Positions 34,580 through 44,018 of a stretch of DNA of 64,000 nucleotides are shown here, one piece after another (the stretch's first letter is position 1; each line of letters starts with the position of its first letter). A model generated the notes under the pieces. It was not told where the DNA came from, made no database searches, and worked only from the letters and a program-made list of their open reading frames with translations. Made by a program: the position numbers and the translations under genes. The stretch comes from Pseudomonadota bacterium (GTDB lineage Bacteria > Desulfobacterota > Desulfobulbia > Desulfobulbales > CALZHT01). The DNA lies in NCBI GenBank assembly GCA_018823135.1, contig JAHJJF010000016.1, forward strand, positions 1 to 64,000. Reading direction: 5' to 3'.

Positions 34580-35974
34580 ATGAAAATACAGGAACATAAT
34601 GCTGCAACAATAGCTGCCATTGCCACTCCACCCGGCACTGGCGGCATAGGTATCATCCGCATCAGCGGGGCCTTTGCCCTGCCCATCCTCACAGGGCTTT
34701 TCAAGCCACGAACCAAGCGAGCAAAATTTCACAGTCACAAAATGTATTATGGCTGGATAGTTAACCCGGGCACCGACAGGGTTGTTGATGAGGTACTTGC
34801 CGTATACATGCGGGCGCCGAATACTTACACCCGTGATGATGTGGTTGAAATCCATTGCCATGGCAGCTATCTCCTTCTTCAGGAAATCCTTGGCCTCATC
34901 CTTGAGGCCGGGGCGGTGCTTGCAGAGCCCGGCGAGTTTACCAAGCGCGCTTTTCTTTCCGGCCGGATCGACCTTACCCGAGCCGAGGCGGTTCTTGAAA
35001 TTCTACAAGCCAAGACCCCGGAAAGCCTCAAGATGGCAATGGCGCAATTGCAGGGCCGTCTTTACCAGCGGGTCCTTGAAATACGTTCTTCCCTTGTTTC
35101 TCTCCGTTCAATTATAGAAGTTGCAATAGATTTTCCGGACGATGATATTGAAATCCTTGACCCGGAAAAGTTTGAGGAGCAACTTGTCAGAGAGGTGCTG
35201 AACCCCCTTGATGAGTTGATCGCAGCCGCTGATCGCGGAAAAATATTTTTTCAGGGGGTTGCCGTTGTGATTCTTGGGCGACCCAATGTCGGCAAGTCGA
35301 GTCTGTTAAACAGCCTGTTACGGGAAGAGCGCGCTATTGTGACGCCAGTGCCGGGAACTACCCGCGATACCATTGAGGAATATCTCGATATCAGGGGCAT
35401 TCCGGTGCGAATAATCGATACGGCAGGGATCAGAAACGCTGAGGGAGAGATTGAAGAGCTCGGGATCAAACGATCCCGCCAGAAACTTGAAAGCGCCGAC
35501 CTGGTTCTTTTCATGATCGACGGCAGCGAGCCGCTATCTGATCAAGACACCGAACTCTATGCAAGTGTGGCTGAAAAGCCGATGCTCCTGGTTGCAAATA
35601 AAATTGACAAGCTTGGGAAATTTGATGACGCGCCGATCAAATGCCGATTTCCTGGGCGGACAATAATTTTCATATCAGCAAAAACCCATGCAGGGCTCGA
35701 CAATCTGGAGGAGGCGATCTTTACTCAGATCACCGGGGGTGCAATGAAGGGTGACCCGGACCAGGATTGTGTGCCCAATATCAGGCATAAAGCCTCGCTT
35801 ACCAAGGCCCGTGATGCAGTGCAGGGAGTCTTAGCCGGCACAACCATACTGTCACCGGATCTTCTGGCTATAGATCTGCAGACTTCACTGGATCATCTCG
35901 GCGATATTGTCGGCGAGACCGACGTTGAAGATATTCTTGATTTTATTTTTGAAGGCTTTTGTATCGGCAAATAG
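34580..35974 (+). CDS. mnmE: tRNA modification GTPase MnmE
   Basis: With MnmG it installs the 5-carboxymethylaminomethyl group on U34 of tRNAs. 464 residues. The N-terminal folate domain starts AATIAAIATPPGTGGIGIIRISG. The embedded G domain has GRPNVGKSSLLN (about 230), GTTRDTIEEYLD (about 254), DTAGI and NKIDK. The C-terminal CIGK ends with the invariant Cys. No mnmG or rsmG follows, which is an unusual break in the standard order. No clear ribosome site precedes the ATG. Confidence 0.96.
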   Translation: MKIQEHNAATIAAIATPPGTGGIGIIRISGAFALPILTGLFKPRTKRAKFHSHKMYYGWIVNPGTDRVVDEVLAVYMRAPNTYTRDDVVEIHCHGSYLLLQEILGLILEAGAVLAEPGEFTKRAFLSGRIDLTRAEAVLEILQAKTPESLKMAMAQLQGRLYQRVLEIRSSLVSLRSIIEVAIDFPDDDIEILDPEKFEEQLVREVLNPLDELIAAADRGKIFFQGVAVVILGRPNVGKSSLLNSLLREERAIVTPVPGTTRDTIEEYLDIRGIPVRIIDTAGIRNAEGEIEELGIKRSRQKLESADLVLFMIDGSEPLSDQDTELYASVAEKPMLLVANKIDKLGKFDDAPIKCRFPGRTIIFISAKTHAGLDNLEEAIFTQITGGAMKGDPDQDCVPNIRHKASLTKARDAVQGVLAGTTILSPDLLAIDLQTSLDHLGDIVGETDVEDILDFIFEGFCIGK

Positions 35975-36041
35975 TCTCCCTCCCCTTTTTTATTATTGAA
36001 CTTTGGATGATTCTTCCTGGGCTGCGGAATGTTTCGCATTG

Positions 36042-36071
36042 ACGGCATTTTAGACTGCCGTTATAGTTTTT
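36042..36071 (+). terminator. Probable terminator after mnmE
   Basis: A 6-bp stem ACGGCA/TGCCGT with loop TTTTAGAC is followed by TATAGTTTTT. It lies 67 nt after the mnmE stop and would end the rpmH-mnmE transcript. The U tract is interrupted, so strength is uncertain. Confidence 0.5.
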
Positions 36072-36119
36072 AAGAAAAATTAGTCAGCCGGCATTGATTC
36101 ACTCCAGAAAGAAGGAATT

Positions 36120-37649
36120 ATGGGAACAAAGGACGCCAGGAATCTTGACCTTGATCAACAGGTTAACTTTCTCAAAAAAATAGCCTTCTTTGATGATTTT
36201 GATGATCATGAACTCAAGCAGTTCTTGAATGTCAGCAAGTGGATGATTGTCTCTAAGGATACGCTGCTCATTGAAGAAAACTCAATGGGCCGAGGCTTCT
36301 ATATCCTTGTGCAGGGCGAAGTTTCAGTTTTTAAGACCATTGATGGCGGAGCCGGCAAGCTTGAATTGACAACCCTGAAAACCGGGGATTGTTTCGGCGA
36401 AATGTCTCTGGTTACCGAAATCAAACGAACCGCCGGAGTTGAGACTACCAAGAATTCCTTTATTCTGATGGTTGAACCCGACATCATAAATACCTCCAAC
36501 GTCTTTCTGCAGCTTAAATTCTATAAACGGTTCTGCGAAATCCTCGTAAGCCGCCTTATCATGGCCAACGAGAGGATGGTAACCCAGGCTGGGGAGCCTG
36601 TTAAAGTATCAAGTCCGGATAGAGAAAGGGCAAAAGAAAAAGTTAAGGCCCTTGATGACCGACGGGATGAGCTGTTCGTCAAGCCGAAAGCGGAAGGTCC
36701 TGGAAAAAACGTTGCAGAAGGTGGAAGGCTTGGCTCTTTGCCGCCGATGCCGGTGCGGAAGCCTCGGGTATCTCCGGCAAGCATCAGGCGCAAAATAGAG
36801 CCGGAATACTACCTGCACGTCAATCCTTCCGTAGCGGAAAGACTTTCGTCTTTCCTGGTTGGGGAGGTTGAGGATACCCGGAGATTTTCGGAGCTGATTC
36901 TTTTGGACCCTGTTTTAAGCAGTGTGGTTCTCCAGACCGCAAATTCTTCTTTTTTCAGGCGGGCGGTTACTGTAGCATCAGTGCCTCATGCGATGATTGC
37001 CGTTGGTATCAAGCATATTCAGACGGTGATTTCTGAAACCATTGAAAAGAGCAGGGAGATAACGGTTTTTTCAGGGGACGGAAGATTGACCGCGGCCCTG
37101 TGGGAGCATTCCGTTGCCGTGGGCAGGATTGCCGCCATGCTCAAGGACGCAATCCGGCTCAACATTTCAGGAGATATTTATCTGGCTGGCTTATTGCATG
37201 ATTTCGGGATGTTTGCCCTTGACCGGATGGAGCCCAGATTTTATCCGCAGCTTTTGAATCCTGATCACATCTTTCATGATCTGAATGAGTCGGAGAAAGA
37301 ATATATCGGTATTGATCACGGGCTTGCCGGTTGCTGGATTGCTCAGAAAATGGGGTTGCCTGGAGCATATGCGGACGTCATGCGATTTCATCATTTTCCG
37401 GAAAACACCAAGGATAATTTTCTTTCAGTGGCCCTGGTACATATAGCCGATGTAATGGCAACCAGCCGGAAAGTCTGTGTAGGGAACCAAAAGGATGCAA
37501 GCGAAGACCTGATTCGCTCTTTTGCCTGGGTGTTGATCCAGGAACAACACAAGGTGTTCATGGAAGTAAACTTAAATGAATTTATCAGTTCCTTTGCTGA
37601 AGAAGTAAACAAAGCCTGGGACAGCATAACCGGAGATGTCCTGATTTAA
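36120..37649 (+). CDS. Cyclic nucleotide-binding plus HDOD signalling protein
   Basis: A 509-residue cytoplasmic protein joining a cNMP-binding beta-barrel (about 18-140; GRGFYILVQGEVSVFK and GDCFGEMSLVTEIKRTAGV) to an HDOD domain (about 225-480). The HDOD part has LLDPVLSSVVLQTANSSFF, LAGLLHDFGMFALDRM and RFHHFPENT. In the cNMP pocket the phosphate-binding Arg region reads EMSLVTEIKRTA. Ligand and output are unknown; HDOD proteins often act in chemotaxis, motility or stress signalling. A Pro/charged linker joins the two halves. The gene stands alone after mnmE. Confidence 0.85.
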   Translation: MGTKDARNLDLDQQVNFLKKIAFFDDFDDHELKQFLNVSKWMIVSKDTLLIEENSMGRGFYILVQGEVSVFKTIDGGAGKLELTTLKTGDCFGEMSLVTEIKRTAGVETTKNSFILMVEPDIINTSNVFLQLKFYKRFCEILVSRLIMANERMVTQAGEPVKVSSPDRERAKEKVKALDDRRDELFVKPKAEGPGKNVAEGGRLGSLPPMPVRKPRVSPASIRRKIEPEYYLHVNPSVAERLSSFLVGEVEDTRRFSELILLDPVLSSVVLQTANSSFFRRAVTVASVPHAMIAVGIKHIQTVISETIEKSREITVFSGDGRLTAALWEHSVAVGRIAAMLKDAIRLNISGDIYLAGLLHDFGMFALDRMEPRFYPQLLNPDHIFHDLNESEKEYIGIDHGLAGCWIAQKMGLPGAYADVMRFHHFPENTKDNFLSVALVHIADVMATSRKVCVGNQKDASEDLIRSFAWVLIQEQHKVFMEVNLNEFISSFAEEVNKAWDSITGDVLI

Positions 37650-37719
37650 TCGGCTCCTGCCTGTTTGGCATGTTTTTTTCGAGCCTGAGGGTTTACCGGC
37701 AGGAAAACAGATTCCTGAA

Positions 37720-37881
37720 TCATTCAACTGGAGTGAACTGGTCCTTGCCCGCCCCGCAGACAGGACAGGTCCAGGAAGCGGGCAGGTCTTTGAAATCAGT
37801 GCCGGGATCAACGCCGTTTTCCGGGTCGCCTGCCGAAGGATCATAAACATATCCGCACACTTCACATTCATAGCTCTTCAT
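37720..37881 (-). CDS. Rubredoxin
   Basis: A 53-residue one-iron electron carrier. The two chelating loops are CEVCGY (Cys6, Cys9) and CPVCGAGK (Cys39, Cys42), with the standard spacer [23 protein letters not shown] precedes the ATG at 37881. It is convergent with the HDOD gene and stands alone; partners such as rubredoxin-oxygen oxidoreductase or rubrerythrin are not in the window. Confidence 0.96.
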   Translation of the reverse strand: MKSYECEVCGYVYDPSAGDPENGVDPGTDFKDLPASWTCPVCGAGKDQFTPVE

Positions 37882-38097
37882 TGTAATTCTCCGTTTTAAT
37901 AATTCCTGTAGGGGTTTTAAGGTTTGCTTCAGTCTTAATCACATTTACAATGAGATGAAATTAATTTTTCCGCGATGATTTTTTATAATTATCATGGAGC
38001 AGTATATGTAGGTCAAGTATTTTGTTAATAACAAACCGTCATTCCGGCACAAGTCTGGGGGCTGTTATTAAAGATCAAAAGGTTGCAACGAACAAAA

Positions 38098-38631
38098 ATG
38101 GAAATCGAAAAAACACTGGTTGTAGCTGCAAAAGATATTCGGAAAAGAACCAGGGCGCTCGGGCGTGAAATCACCAGAGATTACGCGAAGAAAGAGCTCC
38201 TGGTTATCGGAATCCTAAATGGTGCTTTTATATTTGCGGCGGATTTGGTTCGAGAGATAAACTTGCCCCTTGAGATAGATTTTGTAAGAGTATCCAGCTA
38301 TGGAACGCAGACCGTTTCATCGGGAGAGCTGAAATTCAGCAAAGGCGTTGAACTTGCAGTCAGCGGCAAAGACGTTCTTCTGGTTGAAGACATTGTTGAC
38401 ACCGGTCTTACGATTAAAAGGTTGAGGCAATACCTTGCCGCATTTTCCCCCAAGTCCATAAAAATCTGCGCTCTGATCGACAAAAAGGAAAGAAGGGAAA
38501 CAGAAGTTTCAATTGATTATATCGGGTTTGAGGTGTCGCAGGGCTTTCTGGTGGGGTATGGCCTGGACTGCGCTGAGAAATACAGGAATTATCCGGATAT
38601 TTATCATCTTCGGATTAATACAATTGAGTAA
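38098..38631 (+). CDS. hpt: Hypoxanthine phosphoribosyltransferase
   Basis: Purine salvage enzyme that transfers phosphoribose from PRPP to hypoxanthine or guanine. 177 residues. The PRPP loop LLVEDIVDTGLTIKRL is near 97, ILNGAFIFAADLVRE near 39 and VGYGLDCAEKYRNYP near 152. ATG 38098 is used; an in-frame TTG at 38083 overlaps the ribosome site. The gene ends 25 nt before bioA. Confidence 0.93.
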   Translation: MEIEKTLVVAAKDIRKRTRALGREITRDYAKKELLVIGILNGAFIFAADLVREINLPLEIDFVRVSSYGTQTVSSGELKFSKGVELAVSGKDVLLVEDIVDTGLTIKRLRQYLAAFSPKSIKICALIDKKERRETEVSIDYIGFEVSQGFLVGYGLDCAEKYRNYPDIYHLRINTIE

Positions 38632-38656
38632 CGGTTTCGTGAGACTGGAAAAGACG

Positions 38657-40048
38657 ATGAACCTCCAGGAAAAAGACAGAAAATATCTCTGGCATCCGTA
38701 TACCCAGATGAAAGACTATGCTCATCGAGACCTGCTGATAATTGACCGGGCGCAAGGCCTCATGCTGTATGATGAAAAGGGTAGGGAGTATTTTGATACC
38801 ATTTCGTCCTGGTGGTGTATTCTCCATGGCCATAATCATCCTGATATTAAGGCTGCTATCCTGTCGCAACTTGACAGACTGGAACAGGTCCTCCTTGCCG
38901 GCACATCCCATGAACCGGCAATCCTGCTGGCAGAGCAACTTGTACAATGCACTCCGGAACCGCTCACCAAGGTGTTTTTTTCGGATAACGGCTCAACGGC
39001 ATGTGAAGTTGCGGTAAAAATGTCAATTCAATACTGGCGCCAGTCCGGACAGCCGAAGCGTCATAAAATCGTTGCTATAGAGCGGGGGTACCACGGCGAT
39101 ACAATCGGCACCATGAGTCTTGGCGGAGTGCCGGAGTTTCATGAGGCGTTTGGCTCGATGATGTTCGAATCCCACAGAATACCTTCCCCTTACTGTTATC
39201 GCTGTCCCATGGGAAATGAAAAGGATTCCTGCGATCTCGAATGCCTGGTTCCGCTTCAGGAACTCCTGGAAAATGAAGGAGAAACAATTGCCGCCTTTAT
39301 CCTTGAACCGCTTATTCAGGCAGCGGGCGGCATGATAGTATATCCTGGGCGTTATCTTGCCCGGGCGGTTGAAATTGTCCGAAAATTCGGCGCGCATATT
39401 ATTTTTGATGAAGTGGCCACCGGTTTCGGCAGGACTGGCCGGATGTTTGCCATGGATCATCAGGGAGTTGTTCCGGATTTTCTCTGTTTGTCCAAAGGCC
39501 TGACCGCAGGCGCCCTGCCTATGGCTGCGACCCTTGTAACCGAAGAGGTGTATCAGGGGTTTTACGCCGACTACTCGGAGAATAAAACTTTTTTTCACGG
39601 GCACACCTTTACCGGAAACCCGTTATCCGCTTCAGCGGCACTGGGATCGCTTAAAGTTTTTTCCAGGGAAAAACCATTTTCAACAATGCAACGGACCGTG
39701 CCGCATTTAAAACAAAGGATGCAGCGATTTCTCGATCTGCCGTGGGTCGGCGATTTTCGCCACCTGGGGATGATTGCCGCAATCGAGCTTGTTAAAGATA
39801 AACAAACAAAAAAGCCATTTGATCCGGTTGACAGGGTAGGATGGAAGATTTATTTGAAGGGCCTTGAAAAAGGGCTACTTTTGCGGCCGCTTGGCAACAT
39901 TATCTACCTCTGGCTGCCTCTATCAACAACAATTTCCGAAATTGACGAGATCACAGAGCGCACCTGGCAGGTTTTATCCAATCCTGAAAATATTTCGGGT
40001 TTCTGGAAAAAGCCGGGACGTGGTATACCGACAGAGAAAAGGAAATGA
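38657..40048 (+). CDS. bioA: Adenosylmethionine-8-amino-7-oxononanoate aminotransferase
   Basis: PLP enzyme of biotin synthesis that aminates KAPA to DAPA using SAM. 463 residues. Family marks are the N-terminal WHPYTQM, SSWWCILHGHNHP near 44, FSDNGSTACEVAVKM near 104, FDEVATGFGRTG near 250 and the Schiff-base Lys in LSKGLTAGALPMAATL. No other bio gene adjoins it. ATG 38657 follows GGAAAAG; a GTG at 38639 is possible but has no ribosome site. Confidence 0.92.
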   Translation: MNLQEKDRKYLWHPYTQMKDYAHRDLLIIDRAQGLMLYDEKGREYFDTISSWWCILHGHNHPDIKAAILSQLDRLEQVLLAGTSHEPAILLAEQLVQCTPEPLTKVFFSDNGSTACEVAVKMSIQYWRQSGQPKRHKIVAIERGYHGDTIGTMSLGGVPEFHEAFGSMMFESHRIPSPYCYRCPMGNEKDSCDLECLVPLQELLENEGETIAAFILEPLIQAAGGMIVYPGRYLARAVEIVRKFGAHIIFDEVATGFGRTGRMFAMDHQGVVPDFLCLSKGLTAGALPMAATLVTEEVYQGFYADYSENKTFFHGHTFTGNPLSASAALGSLKVFSREKPFSTMQRTVPHLKQRMQRFLDLPWVGDFRHLGMIAAIELVKDKQTKKPFDPVDRVGWKIYLKGLEKGLLLRPLGNIIYLWLPLSTTISEIDEITERTWQVLSNPENISGFWKKPGRGIPTEKRK

Positions 40049-40202
40049 ATTTACAGAGTGAGGGCATTCCTCGCTGCTCGGAGTCGATTCTTTCCTGCGT
40101 GGGGAGCTTCAATAATAATTTGCAACCTGGATGTTTGTTTAAGGTATGGGTTGGTTTATGACGGGATATGAATTATAATAAAAAAACGGAATTCTTTTTG
40201 CT

Positions 40203-40279
<77 letters not shown>

Positions 40280-40318
40280 AATGTTTTATGGAGTTACTTC
40301 GAGGACAGGGGTTTGTAA

Positions 40319-40768
40319 ATGTCTCAAGCGACGGTTACTCAAAAAAACAGCAGACGACCTGCTTTACTCTTTTTCCTGCTCGTCATTTGTTTTTCTTCGC
40401 CGGTCCTGGCGGGAGTCGTGGTGACGCCGGAAATGCTGGCGGGATCAGCCAGTATTATTAAGGAGCTTTCCCCGGCGGAAGCAAAGGAACTTATTGACAC
40501 GCGAGCGGATTTGGTTGTAATTGATGTGCGAAACTTGAAGGAACTCTCGCATGGTGTTATTCCCGGATCGCTTCTCTTGTCTCTTCCGGATATTGCCAGG
40601 AAAAATTATGATTTGCCAAAGAAAACCCCGATTCTTGTTATCTGCACCCTTGGAGGGCGTAGTGATGCCGCCTCTCGATATCTTGCAAAAGATGGGTTTC
40701 CGGAAATTTTTTATATAAAAGGCGGGATTGCCGCCTGGAAAAAGGCTGGCTATCCTGTCATGTATTAA
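40319..40768 (+). CDS. Exported rhodanese-like protein
   Basis: A 149-residue protein with an N-terminal signal peptide (RRPALLFFLLVICFSSPVLAG) and one rhodanese domain. The active-site loop is VICTLGGRSDAA with Cys109, and VIDVRNLKELSHGVIPGSLLL is the entry motif. It probably handles sulfane sulfur in the periplasm. AGGGG lies 8 nt before the ATG. The first residues (SQATVTQKNS) precede the basic part of the signal. Confidence 0.85.
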   Translation: MSQATVTQKNSRRPALLFFLLVICFSSPVLAGVVVTPEMLAGSASIIKELSPAEAKELIDTRADLVVIDVRNLKELSHGVIPGSLLLSLPDIARKNYDLPKKTPILVICTLGGRSDAASRYLAKDGFPEIFYIKGGIAAWKKAGYPVMY

Positions 40769-41013
40769 TCTTTTAGCTGCAAACCAGCTATCACCCTCTC
40801 GTTTTAGTCTAACAGCACTCTCATAAAAAACTTAATACAAGGGCGACGACAAAGGAATCAATAATTCCCCTGAGAATATAGCGTAAATCAATATCTCCGA
40901 ACCAGCTAATGCAGACAAAAGAGGTAAGAACGGCAGTGAATATTTCAGAACAGACAATTGCTATCCACAGAGAGTGCCAGGAATTTATTTTGAGAATTGG
41001 GTAAGAAATTTTT

Positions 41014-41331
41014 TCAGCGGGTAACGATTTTCAAAACTTCCAGGAGATCGATGGCATCTTGCACTTCGGTTTTTTCCTCGGTGATAACAATTTGAAAAAA
41101 ATCACATTTTGTGCAGTTTTCTAGTTTGGCGGCAAAGTTTCCTTGGACTTTACCTCCGCAATAAGTTCCGGCAATAATCCAGCAGGACCGGCCGGCGTTA
41201 TCGCCCCGGTGAATACCGTCCATGCTTTTTTCCGTGGAAGCAGGACAGACTCCAAGAGTTATTACATTTTCACCGCCCGGTTCGCGGCCGCATTTTTTAA
41301 ATTCCCAGCAATTAAGTTTTTTTTTGCTCAT
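41014..41331 (-). CDS. Two-CW domain protein, unknown function
   Basis: A 105-residue cysteine-rich soluble protein with two CW pairs: NCWEFKKCGREPGG near residue 8 and RSCWIIAGTYCGGKVQG near 47, plus GVCPAS and NCTKCDFF. This matches the poorly understood two-CW family often found beside sensor proteins in deltaproteobacteria. Six or more cysteines suggest metal or cluster binding. Start 41331 gives the family-like N-terminus; 41343 is an alternative. It lies in the region where a cassette array would be expected next to the integrase, but no attC is visible. Confidence 0.7.
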   Translation of the reverse strand: MSKKKLNCWEFKKCGREPGGENVITLGVCPASTEKSMDGIHRGDNAGRSCWIIAGTYCGGKVQGNFAAKLENCTKCDFFQIVITEEKTEVQDAIDLLEVLKIVTR

Positions 41332-41682
41332 AAACCGTTTCATCCTGTAATTGTTTTTCGGGTTGACTACCGGTATTGAACCATCTTTTCAGTACTTAAT
41401 AAAGTATACACGGGTTTTAGAAAATTATGAATCTAATGTTTATGATAATTAATACTGTCAGAATCTGCCGGTTGAGATTTGAACTAAATTTACTAAGCCA
41501 AACAGCCGAACCATAAGATTTGAGTTTATCAATGTTTCCCTTTGCATGTGCAAGGTTTTATCCTGGAATATTAAACATGTTTGAAAAAATAATTTCTGTT
41601 ATGTTTTGTATTAAGGAATAAAGACCGTAAGGACGTGCTCGGCTTATTGGAATATATCTGGTTTATGTTGAACGAGGTCTGT
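41332..41682. other. AT-rich region upstream of the integron integrase, no attI recognised
   Basis: About 350 bases with no gene. This side of intI is where an integron attI and cassette promoter would lie. I searched by eye for the core site GTTRRRY (RYYYAAC on the + strand) and found no exact copy. Confidence 0.45.
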
Positions 41683-42690
41683 ATGCAAGAAAATGAATCG
41701 CAAAAAAAAGTAATGGGCCATGGAAAAACCAAGAAAAAACTTCTTGAATATGTTCGAGAGGTTATGCAATTCAAGCATTATAGCAAGAGAACTGTAGATG
41801 TCTATGTCGGCTGGATACAAAAATATATTCTATTTCATAATAAGCGGCACCCCCTGGAGATGGGAACCAAAGAGGTTGAGCAATTTCTTTCTTCCTTGGC
41901 AAAAGAAGAAAATGTTTCTCCGTCCACACAAAAGCAGGCGCTTAATGCGCTGGCTTTTCTCCACAGACAGGTACTCAAACAGGATTTTGACTCCAAGGAA
42001 ATACATGCCGCTGAAGCCTTGAAAAAAAGAAAATTGCCATTGGTGCTCAATAAAAAAGCAATTAAACACATAATTGTATGTATGAGCGGCAAAAACCAGC
42101 TCATGGCCAAACTCCTCTACGGCGGTGGACTCAGGCTTATGGAATGTGTAACTCTCCGGGTAAGAGATCTTGATTTTGCGCAGAAAAAAATTCATGTCCG
42201 AGATGAAAACGGCGAAGTCCTCCGGTCAACTTTTTTACCGGAACCGATGAGTCAACAGCTTATGGAACATCTTGAAAAAATAAGGGTAAAGCACACCAAA
42301 GATTTGGAAAATAAGAGCGGGACTGTTCCGATACCTGAAGCTATATTCAAGCAAAATCCTGAAAAGGAGAAGGATTGGGATTGGAAGTTTGTCTTTCCTG
42401 CTGAAAAAATAAGTGTTGATCCGTCGACTGGAAACAATCAGCGACTGCACGTACACGAGTCTTCCCTCCAAAAGGCAATCCGCAAGGCTTCCCAAAAAGC
42501 GGGAGTACAAAAAATGGTTTCGCCTCAGACCTTTCGGCACAGCTTTGCTATCCACCTGCTGATGGAGGGGACGGATTTACGGACAATCAAGGAATTACTC
42601 GGACACAAGGATTTATCAACGACATTGGTATATGCCCATATCCTTAAAGAGCAGGGAGTGGGGTCGCCGCAGAGTCCCCTTGATTTCTGA
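41683..42690 (+). CDS. intI: Integron integrase (IntI-type tyrosine recombinase)
   Basis: A 335-residue tyrosine recombinase that is clearly of the integron class: it carries the IntI-specific insertion around residues 215-255 (SGTVPIPEAIFKQNP...WDWKFVFPAEKISVDPSTG), which contacts the flipped-out bases of attC, and the characteristic ending VGSPQSPLDF. Catalytic positions are Arg151 (GGGLRLMEC), Arg285, His308 (GHKDLS) and Tyr317. The usual His of HxxR is Gln282 (QTFR). ATG 41683 has GAGG 5 nt upstream and fits family length; earlier in-frame starts lack a ribosome site. Neither attI nor attC sites are seen nearby. Confidence 0.92.
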   Translation: MQENESQKKVMGHGKTKKKLLEYVREVMQFKHYSKRTVDVYVGWIQKYILFHNKRHPLEMGTKEVEQFLSSLAKEENVSPSTQKQALNALAFLHRQVLKQDFDSKEIHAAEALKKRKLPLVLNKKAIKHIIVCMSGKNQLMAKLLYGGGLRLMECVTLRVRDLDFAQKKIHVRDENGEVLRSTFLPEPMSQQLMEHLEKIRVKHTKDLENKSGTVPIPEAIFKQNPEKEKDWDWKFVFPAEKISVDPSTGNNQRLHVHESSLQKAIRKASQKAGVQKMVSPQTFRHSFAIHLLMEGTDLRTIKELLGHKDLSTTLVYAHILKEQGVGSPQSPLDF

Positions 42691-42803
42691 TTTGAAAATA
42701 AAGGCAAAGGATCATTCCCGAGAAGATATTTGATAATTTTCGAAAAAATAGCCAGGGTTCTTGACGGAGTTCAAGGCCTCTGAAATTTTTCATCAAGCGC
42801 TAT

Positions 42804-43826
42804 ATGAAAGAAGAAAACACCCGCTTCAGGCTGTTTGCCAATACAAATTTCAGCGGATTACGACGGCTTGTTCAGGCTGGATTTTTTTTCTTTGTGCTGT
42901 TTGACGGTTGGCGGTTCTACAGGTTTTATCTCTGGGCGAGCGGTAACGCGGAAAAGTATGTGCCCCGGCCGCCCTCTGTAGAAGGGTTTCTGCCAATAAG
43001 TGCCTTGATGAGTTTAAAAAAACTGGTTCTCACTGGTCAGTACGACCAGATTCACCCGGCCGGCTTGACGATTTTTATTGCAGCGCTTGCTATCGGACTG
43101 TTTCTGAGAAAAGGGTTTTGCGGATGGATTTGTCCGGTAGGATTCACCTCGAACCTGGCAGAGTGGACCGCAAGGAAATTAAACATTCTGATCCGGCTGC
43201 CGGCATGGCTTGATTATCCTTTGCTTTCGGTGAAATACCTCCTGCTCGTGTTTTTCCTCTACATAATTATTTGGAAAATGCCCCTTTATGCAATCGAACA
43301 GTTTTCGCGAACAACCTACAACATGGTTGCTGATGCCAAGATGCTCATGTTTTTTCTCGATCCGTCAATCTTGAGTCTCTGGGTAATGGGTGTTTTGGTG
43401 GTAGTTTCGTTTTTCACCAGAAATTTTTGGTGCCGGTATTTATGTCCATATGGCGGTCTTCTGGGAATACTTGCCATGGCAAGTCCTTTTCAGGTAAAAA
43501 GACAGGCTGCAAACTGTATTGAATGTGATAGGTGTAATAAGGTTTGCCCGGGCTCGATTCGCGTATCCGGTAAAGAAAAAGTGCTCAGTCCCGAGTGCAT
43601 CGGCTGTATGGAATGTGTGGCGGTCTGCCCGGCAGAAGACTGCCTTTCTTTGTCGATCTCCACGAAGAGAAAAATATCTGTATTTATTCTTCCGGTCCTG
43701 GTATTGGGTGTTTTTTTTCTGTTCTATCTGGTGGCGCAAAGCACCGGCAACTGGAACAATGACATGCCCCTGGATGTGGCCAGAAGACTCTATTCAATCG
43801 AGATAAGCGGGCTTGCTCATCCATAG
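42804..43826 (+). CDS. Membrane 4Fe-4S polyferredoxin (NapH/NosR/CcoG-like)
   Basis: A 340-residue membrane iron-sulfur protein. About five to six helices surround two CxxxCP motifs, CGWICPVG near 108 and CRYLCPYG near 210. Then two 4Fe-4S ferredoxin motifs follow, CIECDRCNKVCPGS near 234 and CIGCMECVAVCPAE near 262, and a final helix. This fits quinol-linked electron delivery proteins such as NapH or NosR; the acceptor is unknown, as no reductase adjoins it. The ribosome site is weak. Confidence 0.85.
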   Translation: MKEENTRFRLFANTNFSGLRRLVQAGFFFFVLFDGWRFYRFYLWASGNAEKYVPRPPSVEGFLPISALMSLKKLVLTGQYDQIHPAGLTIFIAALAIGLFLRKGFCGWICPVGFTSNLAEWTARKLNILIRLPAWLDYPLLSVKYLLLVFFLYIIIWKMPLYAIEQFSRTTYNMVADAKMLMFFLDPSILSLWVMGVLVVVSFFTRNFWCRYLCPYGGLLGILAMASPFQVKRQAANCIECDRCNKVCPGSIRVSGKEKVLSPECIGCMECVAVCPAEDCLSLSISTKRKISVFILPVLVLGVFFLFYLVAQSTGNWNNDMPLDVARRLYSIEISGLAHP

Positions 43827-43878
43827 CTCTATGTGATTACCGCTCCGCTTCATCTCATCGAGATTTCTTATTAGCAAG

Positions 43879-43939
43879 GAACTATCCAGACCAAGAACCC
43901 TAAGGTTTTCTGTTTGTATTACGGTGGCCTGGATAGTTC
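43879..43939. repeat. 11-bp inverted repeat between convergent genes
   Basis: GAACTATCCAG (43879-43889) and CTGGATAGTTC (43929-43939) are exact reverse complements 39 bp apart, with a smaller AACC/GGTT hairpin inside and a GGATAG/CTATCC pair overlapping the right arm. It lies between two convergent genes and may be a bidirectional terminator or a repeat remnant. Confidence 0.4.
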
Positions 43940-44018
43940 ATGGGCTATCCCTCAGGAGCACACGGCTCAAAGTGCGACGTTAATATCCATAAATTGCTGG
44001 AAAAGAGAGACCAAATAA

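Noticed and set aside
40769-41682. Integron attC/attI sites
   Set aside because: One GTCTAAC core-like heptamer occurs near 40806 but has no partner GTTRRRY or hairpin within 150 bp.
43879-43939. Insertion sequence ends
   Set aside because: The 61-bp interval with 11-bp arms has no target duplication and is too short; a terminator for the convergent genes is more likely.
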